A stretch of DNA of 41,959 bases, taken from positions 1 through 41,959 of the forward strand of contig CAMYBM010000002.1 in assembly GCA_947253995.1 (NCBI GenBank), read 5' to 3'. Every line of letters starts with the position of its first letter. Positions within the stretch are counted from its first letter, which is position 1. Position numbers and translations under genes: made by a program. This DNA is from an uncultured Candidatus Saccharibacteria bacterium (GTDB taxonomy: Bacteria > Patescibacteriota > Saccharimonadia > Saccharimonadales > Saccharimonadaceae). Positions 23,769 through 32,482 of the stretch are shown one piece after another. The notes under the pieces are model-generated. The model was not told the DNA's origin and did no database searches. It saw only the letters and a list, made by a program, of their open reading frames with translations.

Positions 23769-24905
23769 TTAAGCTTTAGTTGGTTCTGCGTCCACACTCT
23801 TGCCAACAAGGTGAGCGATAGCTACACCAATGGTAATACCAATAATTGGACCAAGGATGTAGATGGCCATTGGCCATAGTACAGCCGCTACATTGCCCCA
23901 GTGGTAAGCCCCTAAAGTGATCGCAAGTGCTGGGTTAAGGATAGAAGTGGAACCAGCGATGACTAAACCGGCTAGCATGCTGATACCCATGGCTAACCCA
24001 TTCGCAAGTTGTTTTTTGCCGTCGTTAAATAGGACAAAGCCAACTCCTAGACCAAATACAATACTGCCAAGAATTTCGGCCGCTAGCGCCCCGCCACGAT
24101 TACCGGCAGAAATTTGCGGTTGCGTAAAGATGTGAGTGTTTGATGATACATCGATACCAACGCCAAGGTTTTTGTCTAGACCGCTACCTTCGGCAATTAC
24201 TTCAACTGCAGTTTTGCCTTCAGGAATCTGCTCATGCATCTTTTCGATATACTTGTGAGCCCAATTTTCAATGCCGCCTTCTTTGTCAATATCCGCTTGC
24301 GTAGCAGCGTGACGATTGATGGCTAACTTGGCGACTTCGTTGCCTAGGTCGTAGGTCGAGCTAACAAGAAGTGAGATCGCTAGAGTAGCAATAGCTGCGC
24401 CGACAATTTGTGCGACAATGTAGGCAAAAGCTTTCGCGCCGTTGATCTTGTGGTTTACCCAAGCTGCAATAGTAATAGCTGGATTGAAATGACCGCCAGA
24501 CACTTTGCCAAATATCAGTACGATGATGGCAAAAATCAGAGCAATCGCAATGCTGCCAAAATTATTGTTGGTAATTAGGCGCAAGACCGCGGCAGAAAAG
24601 ACAAATGTACCTAATAGTTCCGCCAAAATAGCCGCTGGGCTAATATCAGCTAAGCTATCGGTTAGTGATTGCTTAGGCTTAGAAGTGTTCTCTTTGTGGA
24701 ATTTTTTGAATAGGTTAAACTTTTTCTTTGGTGCAGCTGGCGCAGCTGGTACGGTAGCCTGAGCTTGAGTTGTTGCTTCTGCTTCGTGTTTTTCGACGTC
24801 AGCTGTTTTTGACTCTTGCTCTAGGGCTTTGTCGCTTACGTGCTTTGTAACCTTAGTGGTTGGCTTTTTTGCCGAAGCACGTTTGCTACTTTTCTTTGTA
24901 GCCAT
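23769..24905 (-). CDS. Aquaporin/MIP family channel with altered filter
   Basis: A membrane channel for water or small uncharged solutes. Two NPA loops are present: HFNPAITIA with NPA at 141-143, and ILNPALAIT with NPA at 324-326, within six helices. Three features are odd. A ~90-residue Lys/Ala/Thr-rich N-terminal extension resembles histone-like tails. An ~80-residue hydrophilic loop is inserted between helices 3 and 4 (roughly 185-262). The arginine that normally follows the second NPA is Leu327. That arginine forms the aromatic/arginine filter, so selectivity is likely changed. A GGAGGG site precedes ATG. Total 378 aa against the usual 230-280. Confidence 0.9.
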   Translation of the reverse strand: MATKKSSKRASAKKPTTKVTKHVSDKALEQESKTADVEKHEAEATTQAQATVPAAPAAPKKKFNLFKKFHKENTSKPKQSLTDSLADISPAAILAELLGTFVFSAAVLRLITNNNFGSIAIALIFAIIVLIFGKVSGGHFNPAITIAAWVNHKINGAKAFAYIVAQIVGAAIATLAISLLVSSTYDLGNEVAKLAINRHAATQADIDKEGGIENWAHKYIEKMHEQIPEGKTAVEVIAEGSGLDKNLGVGIDVSSNTHIFTQPQISAGNRGGALAAEILGSIVFGLGVGFVLFNDGKKQLANGLAMGISMLAGLVIAGSTSILNPALAITLGAYHWGNVAAVLWPMAIYILGPIIGITIGVAIAHLVGKSVDAEPTKA

Positions 24906-24993
24906 ATGTGTAAGTCCCTCCTTATAATTTAAACTACGCTTACTATTTTACAGCATAATCAAATTAAAATGTACCCCCATGTGCGTGCCATGC

Positions 24994-24999
24994 TATAAT
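24994..24999 (+). promoter_or_regulatory. Extended -10 of the small membrane protein gene
   Basis: TATAAT with upstream TGC ends 9 nt before ATG 25009. It rules out the longer frame that opens at ATG 24979. Confidence 0.6.
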
Positions 25000-25008
25000 T
25001 TAATTGTT

Positions 25009-25230
25009 ATGGGTATTGTTTATGATAATACAGAAGAAAAAACGGATTTACAAAAACGCATACAATTGGAGCTAGAGGAGAAGCGTCAACGCGCAGCGTT
25101 ACGTCAGGCTAATAAAGGGGCGACAGACGATGCTGATGACAACCGCGCAACGCGGACATCGATAATGCCGATTGTTGGTATTATCGTATTGGCTGTGCTA
25201 GTTGTGCTAGGGGCGTTGCTGGTAAGGTAA
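25009..25230 (+). CDS. Small tail-anchored membrane protein
   Basis: A 73-residue protein: a charged helical N-terminal half rich in Lys, Arg, Glu and Gln (about 1-45, coiled-coil-like), and one C-terminal membrane helix (about 50-71) with almost nothing beyond it. The topology is probably cytoplasmic domain plus tail anchor. It is followed 2 nt later by another membrane protein and then pheS. No family recognised. The open frame starts ten codons earlier but overlaps the promoter. Confidence 0.65.
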   Translation: MGIVYDNTEEKTDLQKRIQLELEEKRQRAALRQANKGATDDADDNRATRTSIMPIVGIIVLAVLVVLGALLVR

Positions 25231-25232
25231 TT

Positions 25233-25868
25233 ATGGCAAAATTAGATCAGGCTGGATGGCGTTATCTGAAGATTTTTATTGTTGTAGTGTTGCTTTGCAC
25301 AGTTGGTGCATTTGCCCTAACGGTTTATACGGTTAAAAGTTCTCGGATTGCAGTTAGTCATTATTATTCAGATGTTAATACGCAATACGGTGAGGTTGTT
25401 GGCGGCAAGAACGTTACTAGCATAGCTACACTGCAGCGTGTACCGTTAGTGCGGTGGCCGATTATTAGTCGGTTTACTAAGCAATATCAAAAAGTAGATA
25501 GTTTGCAGTCTGCGTATCAGCAGCTGATTCAAAATGTGCAGCATTACAATAAAGCGCGCCAGGGCTACAATTATTTAGCTTCGCAGTTAAGTCAACACGT
25601 TAGCAACGACGATATTTTGCGGGGTGATTTTGTCAACCAGCTTAATAATTTAGCTAGTGAATTAAAGCGTTTACCGGTAGAATCTAACGATGTACGAAGT
25701 AAATTGACCGATTTAAGTAATAGGACAATGTCTAGTACTAAGTTTAAGGATATCGCTGATTTAGCAGATAAAACTTTAGATAAGGCTCGCCGGTCAATTA
25801 AGACGTCGCGAGATATTATCGAGCGAGAGAAGACTGCATTTCAATCGCAATTTGAGGCGATTCGGTAG
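25233..25868 (+). CDS. Membrane-anchored helical protein of unknown function
   Basis: 211 residues with one N-terminal membrane helix (about 11-33) and a remaining ~175-residue domain predicted to be helical, with heptad-like spacing of Leu/Ile and many Gln, Lys and Asp. With the short basic N-terminus inside, the bulk is expected outside the membrane. It immediately follows the small tail-anchored protein and the two may work as a pair. The promoter of pheS follows its stop codon. No family recognised. Confidence 0.65.
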   Translation: MAKLDQAGWRYLKIFIVVVLLCTVGAFALTVYTVKSSRIAVSHYYSDVNTQYGEVVGGKNVTSIATLQRVPLVRWPIISRFTKQYQKVDSLQSAYQQLIQNVQHYNKARQGYNYLASQLSQHVSNDDILRGDFVNQLNNLASELKRLPVESNDVRSKLTDLSNRTMSSTKFKDIADLADKTLDKARRSIKTSRDIIEREKTAFQSQFEAIR

Positions 25869-25874
25869 CGGTGC

Positions 25875-25880
25875 TAAAAT
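25875..25880 (+). promoter_or_regulatory. Extended -10 of pheS
   Basis: TAAAAT with TGC upstream ends 6 nt before ATG 25887. No T-box or leader-peptide attenuator, such as controls pheST in many bacteria, can fit. Confidence 0.65.
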
Positions 25881-25886
25881 ATAAGT

Positions 25887-26909
25887 ATGGATTTTACTGT
25901 AACTAGAGAATTGTTGCTCAAGCGAGCAGATGAAGAAGACCCAGCTTTGGTCTTGAAGTCTCCAGAGATTAAGCAACTTTATCAGACAATTGCGACTTTG
26001 CCAAACAATGAACGTGCTGAATTTGGTCAAAAAGTTAACCAATTAAAGCAGGAGTTGCAAACCAAGGCGCAAGCTTATGCTGCTCGTCAGGCACGAGCCG
26101 CTGTGATACCGCTTGATGTAACGGCCCCGTTCGATACAACTAAATTGGAGCAGAAGCTAGCGCATCCGGCCACTTTACCAGTAGCCAACGGAACGCTTCA
26201 TCCACTTACTGAGGAGCTTAATCTGATAGTTGATATTTTTTCTAGGATGGGATTTGACTGTAATGAAGCCCGACAGATTGATGACGATTATCATATGTTC
26301 ACTAGCTTAAATTTTCCACCAAATCATCCGGCACGTGATGGCTATGATACTTTTCGTACCGAAGAAGGGTATATACCCCCAGCTCATACAACCGCAATGG
26401 AAAACCGTACTTTGCGCGCAGGTTTAACAGAGCTTGAAGCTGGAGGTAAGATTGCCGAAATTCACTACGGTAGAGTTTTTCGTAATGAAGACGCAGATGT
26501 GACACACGACCATACTTTTAACCAATTTGAAGGTGTGTATGTTGCGAAAGACGCTAGCCTAGGAAAAATGTTAGGATTGTTGGCAAAATTTTTTGAAACT
26601 TATTATGGGGAAAAACTGAAGATTAAGACCCAGCCGGGTTATTTCCCTTTTACGGAACCAAGTTTAGAAGTGGCCGTCGAGAAGCCGGCTGCTCTAGGCG
26701 GCCGCGGCAAAGGCGGCGAGTGGCTAGAGATGCTAGGATGTGGCATGCTACACCCGAATGTTTTGCGCGAGGCCGGCATAGACCCAGCGGTCTACCGTGG
26801 GTTCGCCTGGGGTGGTGGCGTTGAGCGGCTAGTTATGCTGAAGTACGGCATTGAGGATTTGCGTCACTTTGAATCAGGTAAGCTAGCGTTTGTAAGGAAG
26901 TTCAAGTAG
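25887..26909 (+). CDS. pheS: Phenylalanyl-tRNA synthetase alpha chain
   Basis: The catalytic subunit of the class II alpha2-beta2 PheRS. The 340 residues have an N-terminal coiled coil (about 1-75), HPLTEELN, the class II motif 2 region with HYGRVFRNEDADVTHDHTF, and motif 3 in the GFAWGGGVERLVML stretch. The length is standard for bacterial PheS. pheT follows after 5 nt. Its start immediately after an extended -10 indicates a leaderless pheST transcript. Confidence 0.97.
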   Translation: MDFTVTRELLLKRADEEDPALVLKSPEIKQLYQTIATLPNNERAEFGQKVNQLKQELQTKAQAYAARQARAAVIPLDVTAPFDTTKLEQKLAHPATLPVANGTLHPLTEELNLIVDIFSRMGFDCNEARQIDDDYHMFTSLNFPPNHPARDGYDTFRTEEGYIPPAHTTAMENRTLRAGLTELEAGGKIAEIHYGRVFRNEDADVTHDHTFNQFEGVYVAKDASLGKMLGLLAKFFETYYGEKLKIKTQPGYFPFTEPSLEVAVEKPAALGGRGKGGEWLEMLGCGMLHPNVLREAGIDPAVYRGFAWGGGVERLVMLKYGIEDLRHFESGKLAFVRKFK

Positions 26910-26914
26910 GTAAT

Positions 26915-29419
26915 ATGATTGTTTCATTGAATTGGTTAAAAGAATATGTTGATATTAAGTTATCTCCAGCTGAGGTTGCAGATAAGATAGGACGTTTGTT
27001 AGTAGAAGTTGAGTCTACGACTAAATTAGCCGAGCGTTATCGCGGGGCTGTAATAGTGCGCGTTGTTGAAGCAATTGATCATCCGAATAGTGATCATTTG
27101 CATATTTGCAAGCTTGATGATGCTGGTGTAGTTCAAGATGTGCCGCGTAATGACGATGGTACAGTACAGGTTGTTTGTGGTGCGCCTAATGTGCACAGTG
27201 GGATGCTAGCCTGCTGGTTGCCTCCACGAACTACCGTGCCTGATAGCTACGGGACGGATGATGAATTTGTTCTCAGCGCGCGCAAATTGCGGGGAGTGCT
27301 AAGCCAGGGGATGATGGCCAGCCCGAGTGAGTTGGCATTATGGGATGAAAGTGATGGCATTCTAGATTTAAGTGATGCCGCAGCCACTCCAGGCACGACT
27401 TTAATTGATTTATTAGATTTGGACGATACTCTATTCGAAGTTGAGAACAAAAGCTTGACGCATCGCCCTGATTGTTTTGGTGTGATTGGATTTGCGCGCG
27501 AAGTTGCCGCGATTCTAGGGCAGCAGGCTACAATACCTGCATGGTTTAACCAGCTAGAGGCCTCTATACCCGCAGAGAACAGAATAACGCCAACAGTGAC
27601 AATTATAGATCAAGAAGCTTGCCCACATTATGAGTGCGTCGTGTTAGATCAGATTAATAGCAAAGCCGTATTGCCACTCAAGTTACGCTCGCGTTTGGAG
27701 CGCAACGGTGTGCGTAGTAGCACTGCTCTAGTGGATTTGACGAACTTGATTATGCTAGAAACTGGCCAGCCGCTGCATGCTTTTGATTATGATAAACTGT
27801 TAGCTATTTCGCCAACTGGCAAGCCAAATATTGTGGTGCGTTTGGCCAACGCTGGTGAAAAATTGACATTACTGGACGAACGTACGATTCAATTAAGCAA
27901 CAAAGATATTGTTGTTTGTGTTGGCGACGCTTCACATAGCGTGCCGGTAGCTTTAGCGGGCGCGATGGGAGGCAAAGCTACGGCTGTTGATCAAACAACC
28001 AAGCGTGTTTTGCTAGAATCGGCAACGTTTAATCTATACAACTTACGCAATACGCAGTTCCGGCACGGTATTTTTAGCGAGGCAATCACGCGCTTTACCA
28101 AAGGGCAGCCGATCGCTTTGTGTCGTCCAGCACTAGCGCGAGCAGTTACTTTACTCAAACAATATGCAGGAGCGCAAGTCATTAGTGCGCCAGTTTGCGC
28201 TGGGCATAGCCAGCCAAAAGAGCGTAGGATTGAATTTGCTCTCGATAAGGTATCGAATGTACTGGGTCTATTTAAGGGAGAAAAGTATGACGCTGATCTA
28301 GTCGAGCGGACGCTAGCTAATTTACAGTATAAGGACGTTGCTGTAACGGATCAAGTTGCGGTAACCATTCCGTGGTGGCGACCGGATGTAAATATTGACG
28401 AGGACGTTATTGAAGATATTGGTCGAGTGAATGGTTATGATAATATTGCTTTAGATCTGCCGATGCGATATTGCACTGCGGCAAAGGTTGAAGAATTGCA
28501 TAATATCCGTAGAGTGTTGCTGCAGCGTTTGCGCGAGCAGGGCGGAAACGAGGTGTATCGTTATTCATTCATCCCAAGGGATTTATTGGCGAAGACGCAT
28601 GATCGGCCGGACTTAGCATACCGCATCACCAACGCATTGTCGCCTGAGTTACAGTATTACCGCAGAAGTCTGTTGCCTACGTTATTGGAGTCAGTACGGG
28701 ATAATTATCGTGCCCATTATGACGGATTTATGCTGTTTGAGGCTGGCAAGGTTCATCATAAAGGCCAGATGGATCCAGCTGAGCTGAGTCTGCCGGCCGA
28801 GTTAACGGAAGTTAGCGCAGTTTTGTTGCAAGAAACCGATCAATGCAGTGCTTTCTATACGGCAAAGCAAATTTTAAATTACGCTTTAGGAAATATCGCA
28901 ACGCAGTATGTTCGCTTTGATCAAGTTAAAGATTCAATAGACACCAGCAACGATATTTTTGAGCCACAGCGTTCAGCTGTTGTGTACTCTGGCAAACAGA
29001 TCATTGCAGTAGTTGGCGAGCTAAAGCCGGATGTTTTACAGTACTTCAAGCTACCAGATCGCGTGGCAGCGTTGCGCATTTTTACGGATAAAATTAACCT
29101 AAGTCAACTGATTGCGCACTGCTACACTCCAGTTATGCGGTATCAAGGTACAAGTCGTGATATAACCTATCAGGTAAGCAATACTGTTACGTGCGATGAA
29201 ATATTGAGTTACTTGAAGAATAATTTGAAGCAAATGCCGGAATCAATTGTTGTTAGTGTGCAAGTTAGCGATATTTTTGCACCAAATGATCAACAGCGTA
29301 ACATTACGGTGCATATGGATTTTTATGATAAAAATAAGACAATAGATCCGAAAGAAGTCGCCAGGATAATGCAACTTATCAGTAATAATGCCGCTCAGAT
29401 TGAGGCAAAAGTAATATAA
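26915..29419 (+). CDS. pheT: Phenylalanyl-tRNA synthetase beta chain
   Basis: 834 residues in the usual order: the first strand of B1 (MIVSLNWLKEYVD), a tRNA-binding OB fold (about 40-160), the B3/B4 editing region with LTHRPDCFGVIGFAREVAA, the B5 domain (about 430-500) with PWWRPDVN, the catalytic-like core, and a C-terminal FDX-ACB anticodon-binding domain. It pairs with PheS to charge tRNA-Phe and edits Tyr-tRNA-Phe. The length is typical. FKBP follows with its own Shine-Dalgarno. Confidence 0.97.
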   Translation: MIVSLNWLKEYVDIKLSPAEVADKIGRLLVEVESTTKLAERYRGAVIVRVVEAIDHPNSDHLHICKLDDAGVVQDVPRNDDGTVQVVCGAPNVHSGMLACWLPPRTTVPDSYGTDDEFVLSARKLRGVLSQGMMASPSELALWDESDGILDLSDAAATPGTTLIDLLDLDDTLFEVENKSLTHRPDCFGVIGFAREVAAILGQQATIPAWFNQLEASIPAENRITPTVTIIDQEACPHYECVVLDQINSKAVLPLKLRSRLERNGVRSSTALVDLTNLIMLETGQPLHAFDYDKLLAISPTGKPNIVVRLANAGEKLTLLDERTIQLSNKDIVVCVGDASHSVPVALAGAMGGKATAVDQTTKRVLLESATFNLYNLRNTQFRHGIFSEAITRFTKGQPIALCRPALARAVTLLKQYAGAQVISAPVCAGHSQPKERRIEFALDKVSNVLGLFKGEKYDADLVERTLANLQYKDVAVTDQVAVTIPWWRPDVNIDEDVIEDIGRVNGYDNIALDLPMRYCTAAKVEELHNIRRVLLQRLREQGGNEVYRYSFIPRDLLAKTHDRPDLAYRITNALSPELQYYRRSLLPTLLESVRDNYRAHYDGFMLFEAGKVHHKGQMDPAELSLPAELTEVSAVLLQETDQCSAFYTAKQILNYALGNIATQYVRFDQVKDSIDTSNDIFEPQRSAVVYSGKQIIAVVGELKPDVLQYFKLPDRVAALRIFTDKINLSQLIAHCYTPVMRYQGTSRDITYQVSNTVTCDEILSYLKNNLKQMPESIVVSVQVSDIFAPNDQQRNITVHMDFYDKNKTIDPKEVARIMQLISNNAAQIEAKVI

Positions 29420-29427
29420 GGAGGATA

Positions 29428-30048
29428 ATGAGTACAAATGGCAAGGCCACCAAAAAAGAGCGTATTGCGACTTGGTTTGTAATTGTATTAATGACTGCAG
29501 TAACTATTATTGGTTCTGCGTCGATGATTATTAGTGCAATGATGCCTAATACGAACGTAAATAAGATTGCTAATGATAAGATGCAGGAAGCATACGATAA
29601 GGCTATTAAGGACAGCCGTGAACAGATGGAACAAATGCAAAAACAGCGCGAGGCTTCGCTCAAGGCTTTGCCAGGCTATGAGAACAAGGTCACGAAGTTT
29701 GATGGTGCTGCTATCCACGATCTTGTAGTTGAAACTTTACAAGAAGGCAACGGCGCCACTGTAGCACCTGAGGATACGATTACGGCTAATTATACCGGTT
29801 GGCTGGCTGATGGCAAGATCTTTGATAGCACGATGAGTGGAGGAGACCTGAGAGCCGTTGACTTTTCGTTACAAGGTGTTATCCCCGGTTGGACTAAGGG
29901 GCTTGCGGGTAAACGAGTAGGTGGAGTTTATTTGTTGAGCATTCCGGCGAATTTGGCTTACGGTAGCAAGGGTGCTCCCGGCATTCCAGCCAATGCACCG
30001 CTTAAGTTTATCGTGTCTATTGTCGGCGTGACCCACAAGAACGAGTAA
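29428..30048 (+). CDS. Membrane-anchored FKBP-type peptidyl-prolyl isomerase
   Basis: 206 residues: a membrane helix at about 14-38, a Met/Gln/Lys-rich coiled-coil linker (about 45-72), and a C-terminal FKBP domain (about 100-204) with NYTGWLADGKIFDST, VIPGWTKGLAGKRVGG and YGSKGAPGIPANAPL. FKBPs speed proline isomerisation and act as chaperones. Here the domain would be outside the membrane to assist folding of exported proteins. TAAGGAGG before ATG and a 9-nt gap from pheT indicate cotranscription. Confidence 0.93.
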   Translation: MSTNGKATKKERIATWFVIVLMTAVTIIGSASMIISAMMPNTNVNKIANDKMQEAYDKAIKDSREQMEQMQKQREASLKALPGYENKVTKFDGAAIHDLVVETLQEGNGATVAPEDTITANYTGWLADGKIFDSTMSGGDLRAVDFSLQGVIPGWTKGLAGKRVGGVYLLSIPANLAYGSKGAPGIPANAPLKFIVSIVGVTHKNE

Positions 30049-30049
30049 A

Positions 30050-31048
30050 TTAGGCAATATCGGTTTTAACGAAGCGTTCGAGTTGGCTGATGATTGTTTT
30101 GTCAGTTGTCTCGAGCGCTATTTCGCGTGTACCAAAGAACGAACCGAGCGAAGTGAAATTGTGCGATCCGGTAAGAGCTAACTTTGAGTTGTCTGGCATG
30201 GTAAAAATGATAAATTTAGCATGAATGTAGCGGTTGCGGCGATACAAATTCGGCGTGCGATTAACTAGCCAAGGCAGACCGATCATCGCTTGATTGAGAC
30301 GACTATTGGCTAAATTTTTGCGATTAAAATAGAGCTTGTTAGGTTTTTGCGCGATAATCTTACCTAGCTTACCATTGGGACAGTATTGAGATACTAGCAT
30401 GATTGAACTAGCCATTTTTGCTAATTCTGCTGCGCGGTTGTAAATAATTGAGTGATTGACGCGCCCACCGTCAATTAGTAACGTGCCGTAGTTGAGTTTA
30501 ACGCGACTGTTATAACGCAACTTGGGCTGATTGTCGATTTGTTCGATCGAGTGCTGCTCCTTAACTAAGCGGTTGGCTAGCTTAGTGTCGGTGACTTTTA
30601 GCATGAAGTCGGCACGGCGTAGGGCTTCGCGTTCAAGATTAACTCCGCCAAAGGTGAATACGGTATCGTCAATAACACACCATTTGGAGTGAGTTCTCCC
30701 TACACACAAGGGGACATTATATGAACCCAACCAATAAAAAGTTACGCCAGCGCGTTTAAGTCGTTTGCGCAATTGATCGGCGCGACGCATCGCCATACCG
30801 GTAACAACTTGTCGGCGCGTTTTGCTTTGCTGTACGGCATACATAAAGGTAACGAAGTCGGCCATAATGTGAACGTCTAGCCCGCGTTTAGCTGCGGCAA
30901 TAACTGCTTGAATTAAGGGTTCAGTGGACTCATCAGCAAAGATGCTCAAAGTAGTGAGATAAACTCTAGCTTTGGCGTGGTTGACTAAGTCAATGGCGTT
31001 GCTGAGATATTGTTTGGGTAACACCAATAAAGGCGTCTTATTTGACAT
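30050..31048 (-). CDS. Phospholipase D/cardiolipin synthase-like protein
   Basis: 332 residues from ATG 31048. Two HKD-type repeats are visible. The first, THSKWCVIDDT, is intact (HxK-x4-D). The second, IHAKFIIFT, has Thr in place of the Asp, followed by TGSHNFTS. The family includes phosphatidyltransferases, nucleases and transphosphatidylases. There are no membrane helices, so a nuclease or soluble enzyme is possible. The frame is open back to 31198, but TATAAT (31060-31055) with TGC upstream lies 6 nt before 31048 and the earlier 50 residues have no domain character. The stop codon lies within 2 nt of the convergent FKBP gene. Confidence 0.85.
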   Translation of the reverse strand: MSNKTPLLVLPKQYLSNAIDLVNHAKARVYLTTLSIFADESTEPLIQAVIAAAKRGLDVHIMADFVTFMYAVQQSKTRRQVVTGMAMRRADQLRKRLKRAGVTFYWLGSYNVPLCVGRTHSKWCVIDDTVFTFGGVNLEREALRRADFMLKVTDTKLANRLVKEQHSIEQIDNQPKLRYNSRVKLNYGTLLIDGGRVNHSIIYNRAAELAKMASSIMLVSQYCPNGKLGKIIAQKPNKLYFNRKNLANSRLNQAMIGLPWLVNRTPNLYRRNRYIHAKFIIFTMPDNSKLALTGSHNFTSLGSFFGTREIALETTDKTIISQLERFVKTDIA

Positions 31049-31054
31049 GCCAAT

Positions 31055-31060
31055 ATTATA
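31055..31060 (-). promoter_or_regulatory. Extended -10 of the PLD gene
   Basis: Minus-strand TATAAT preceded by TGC, 6 nt from ATG 31048. It fixes the start of the gene. Confidence 0.7.
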
Positions 31061-31072
31061 GCAAAAAACGGT

Positions 31073-31101
31073 TTGCCTAGAAAAATTTATTGTGCTATTA
31101 T
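31073..31101 (+). promoter_or_regulatory. Promoter of the Ala/Glu-rich protein gene
   Basis: TTGCCT (31073-31078), 17 bp, TATTAT (31096-31101) with extended TGC. It gives a ~20-nt leader that includes GGGGAGGG before GTG 31128. Confidence 0.7.
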
Positions 31102-31127
31102 AGTCATAAGTTAAATGGGGAGGGCAT

Positions 31128-31877
31128 GTGGATATACCAGCAGTATTTTCTACCAGTAGCAGCGCAGGGCAAGGTATTAGCCCGACTGACGGTGACAATG
31201 TAACATTAAAGCCAAGTAATGACGGTACGGCTGATTTTGGTTTAGATCCTTTGGCAGGATTCGGTTTGGGTACTCAACCGGATGATGCGGAGGCTAAGCA
31301 TGAAGAGCTTGTAACTAACGATACGATTCGCACTAGCGATCGTTCAAAAGTTGGTAACTTTAATGTAATTGAGCCAGAGCCTGAGCCAGAACCGGCAGCG
31401 GCGCCAGTGCAAGTCGCAAAGTCCGTAGTGAAAGATTTAGCATCAGATGGCGTTGCCAAAGAAGATGATGCGTACAATATTAGCGATCCAGTTAAGCTTG
31501 ATTTTATTAAGACTTACACGAGTGAATATGATGCTACCGTAGCCCGCGCTCTTGCTGCCGTGCAAGCTGTTTTGAAAGCAATTGACGAAACGGTAAAAAA
31601 TCATAACGATGACATTGCTATTCCAGAGTCGGCTAATGAGTTCATTGATCAAGCGCCAGCCGGCGGCCGCGTACCTAAATTTGATGATGCGCAAAGTATT
31701 GTGCGATCTATTATGGATCATGCTAATACGGCAAAGTCTCAATCGGAAGAGGCGGCGCGTGAAGCGGCTAAGATTTATGATGATATCCAACGTTTCAAAA
31801 AGAACACCGAACAAGAAGTCATTGCCATTAAATCGCGCGATGAGTTTGGCAGAACTGCTAAAGGTTTGGTACAATAG
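31128..31877 (+). CDS. Ala/Glu-rich coiled-coil protein of unknown function
   Basis: 249 residues with no signal peptide or membrane helix. The first ~110 residues are low complexity (Ser/Asp/Gly, with a PEPEPEPAAAP run near 82-92). The C-terminal half (about 120-245) is helical, with heptad-like spacing and many Glu/Lys/Ala (for example SEEAAREAAKIYDDI). It looks like a disordered linker plus coiled coil, possibly a scaffold or adaptor. GTG start with a strong Shine-Dalgarno. ppa follows 21 nt later in the same direction. No family recognised. Confidence 0.65.
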   Translation: MDIPAVFSTSSSAGQGISPTDGDNVTLKPSNDGTADFGLDPLAGFGLGTQPDDAEAKHEELVTNDTIRTSDRSKVGNFNVIEPEPEPEPAAAPVQVAKSVVKDLASDGVAKEDDAYNISDPVKLDFIKTYTSEYDATVARALAAVQAVLKAIDETVKNHNDDIAIPESANEFIDQAPAGGRVPKFDDAQSIVRSIMDHANTAKSQSEEAAREAAKIYDDIQRFKKNTEQEVIAIKSRDEFGRTAKGLVQ

Positions 31878-31898
31878 CTACTGTAACAAAGGAGATTT

Positions 31899-32426
31899 AT
31901 GGATTGGAATGAAGTATTTGATGCGGGCGATGTCGATAATGGCATTATCAATGTAGTAAACGAGATCCCTAAGGGTAGCAACAACAAGATTGAATGGGAT
32001 CGCAAGCATAAAGTTATGACGTTAGATCGAGTTGAGCCAAAAGTATTTGCTAAACCCACTAACTATGGCTTTATACCTCAGACGCTGGATGAAGATGGCG
32101 ATGAACTAGACGCTTTAATTCTTACAGACGATCCGCTGCCAACAGGCGTACTGATTAAAGCACGCGTATTGGGCGTTCTAAGGTTTGTCGATGGCGGCGA
32201 AGTTGATGATAAAGTAATTGTTGTTCCGGCAGATGATCGTGAGACTGGCGATAAATACCAGACGATTGACGATGTCCCAGCGCAATTGAAAAAGCAGATT
32301 GAATTTCATTTTGCTCATTATAAAGACCTTAAGAAGCCTGGCAGTACTGAGGTAAAAGGCATCGAAGGATTAGATAGCGCAAAGACAATCATTAAAGAAG
32401 CTATTCAGCGTTGGTCTAACCGCTAA
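31899..32426 (+). CDS. ppa: Inorganic pyrophosphatase
   Basis: A family I soluble PPase that hydrolyses pyrophosphate to phosphate, pulling biosynthetic reactions forward. The 175 residues contain EIPKGSNNKIEWD, YGFIPQT and the signature DGDELDA (Asp66, Asp68 and Asp71 bind metals), as well as KVIVVPADD. The length is typical of bacterial enzymes. AAAGGAG precedes ATG and a strong terminator follows. Confidence 0.97.
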   Translation: MDWNEVFDAGDVDNGIINVVNEIPKGSNNKIEWDRKHKVMTLDRVEPKVFAKPTNYGFIPQTLDEDGDELDALILTDDPLPTGVLIKARVLGVLRFVDGGEVDDKVIVVPADDRETGDKYQTIDDVPAQLKKQIEFHFAHYKDLKKPGSTEVKGIEGLDSAKTIIKEAIQRWSNR

Positions 32427-32442
32427 GACGCAAGTGTTTACA

Positions 32443-32470
32443 AAAAGCCCCAACAGTTGGGGCTTTTGCT
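32443..32470. terminator. Terminator between ppa and relA
   Basis: AAAAGCCCCAA (32443-32453) and TTGGGGCTTTT (32457-32467): 11 pairs around a 3-nt loop. Works for both convergent genes. Confidence 0.88.
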
Positions 32471-32482
32471 ATTTAGCGATAG

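Noticed and set aside
24979..25008. Longer start for the small membrane protein
   Set aside because: TATAAT at 24994-24999 lies within this segment.
31049..31198. 50-residue N-terminal extension of the PLD protein
   Set aside because: It contains the promoter of the PLD gene and that of the divergent gene, and shows no domain.
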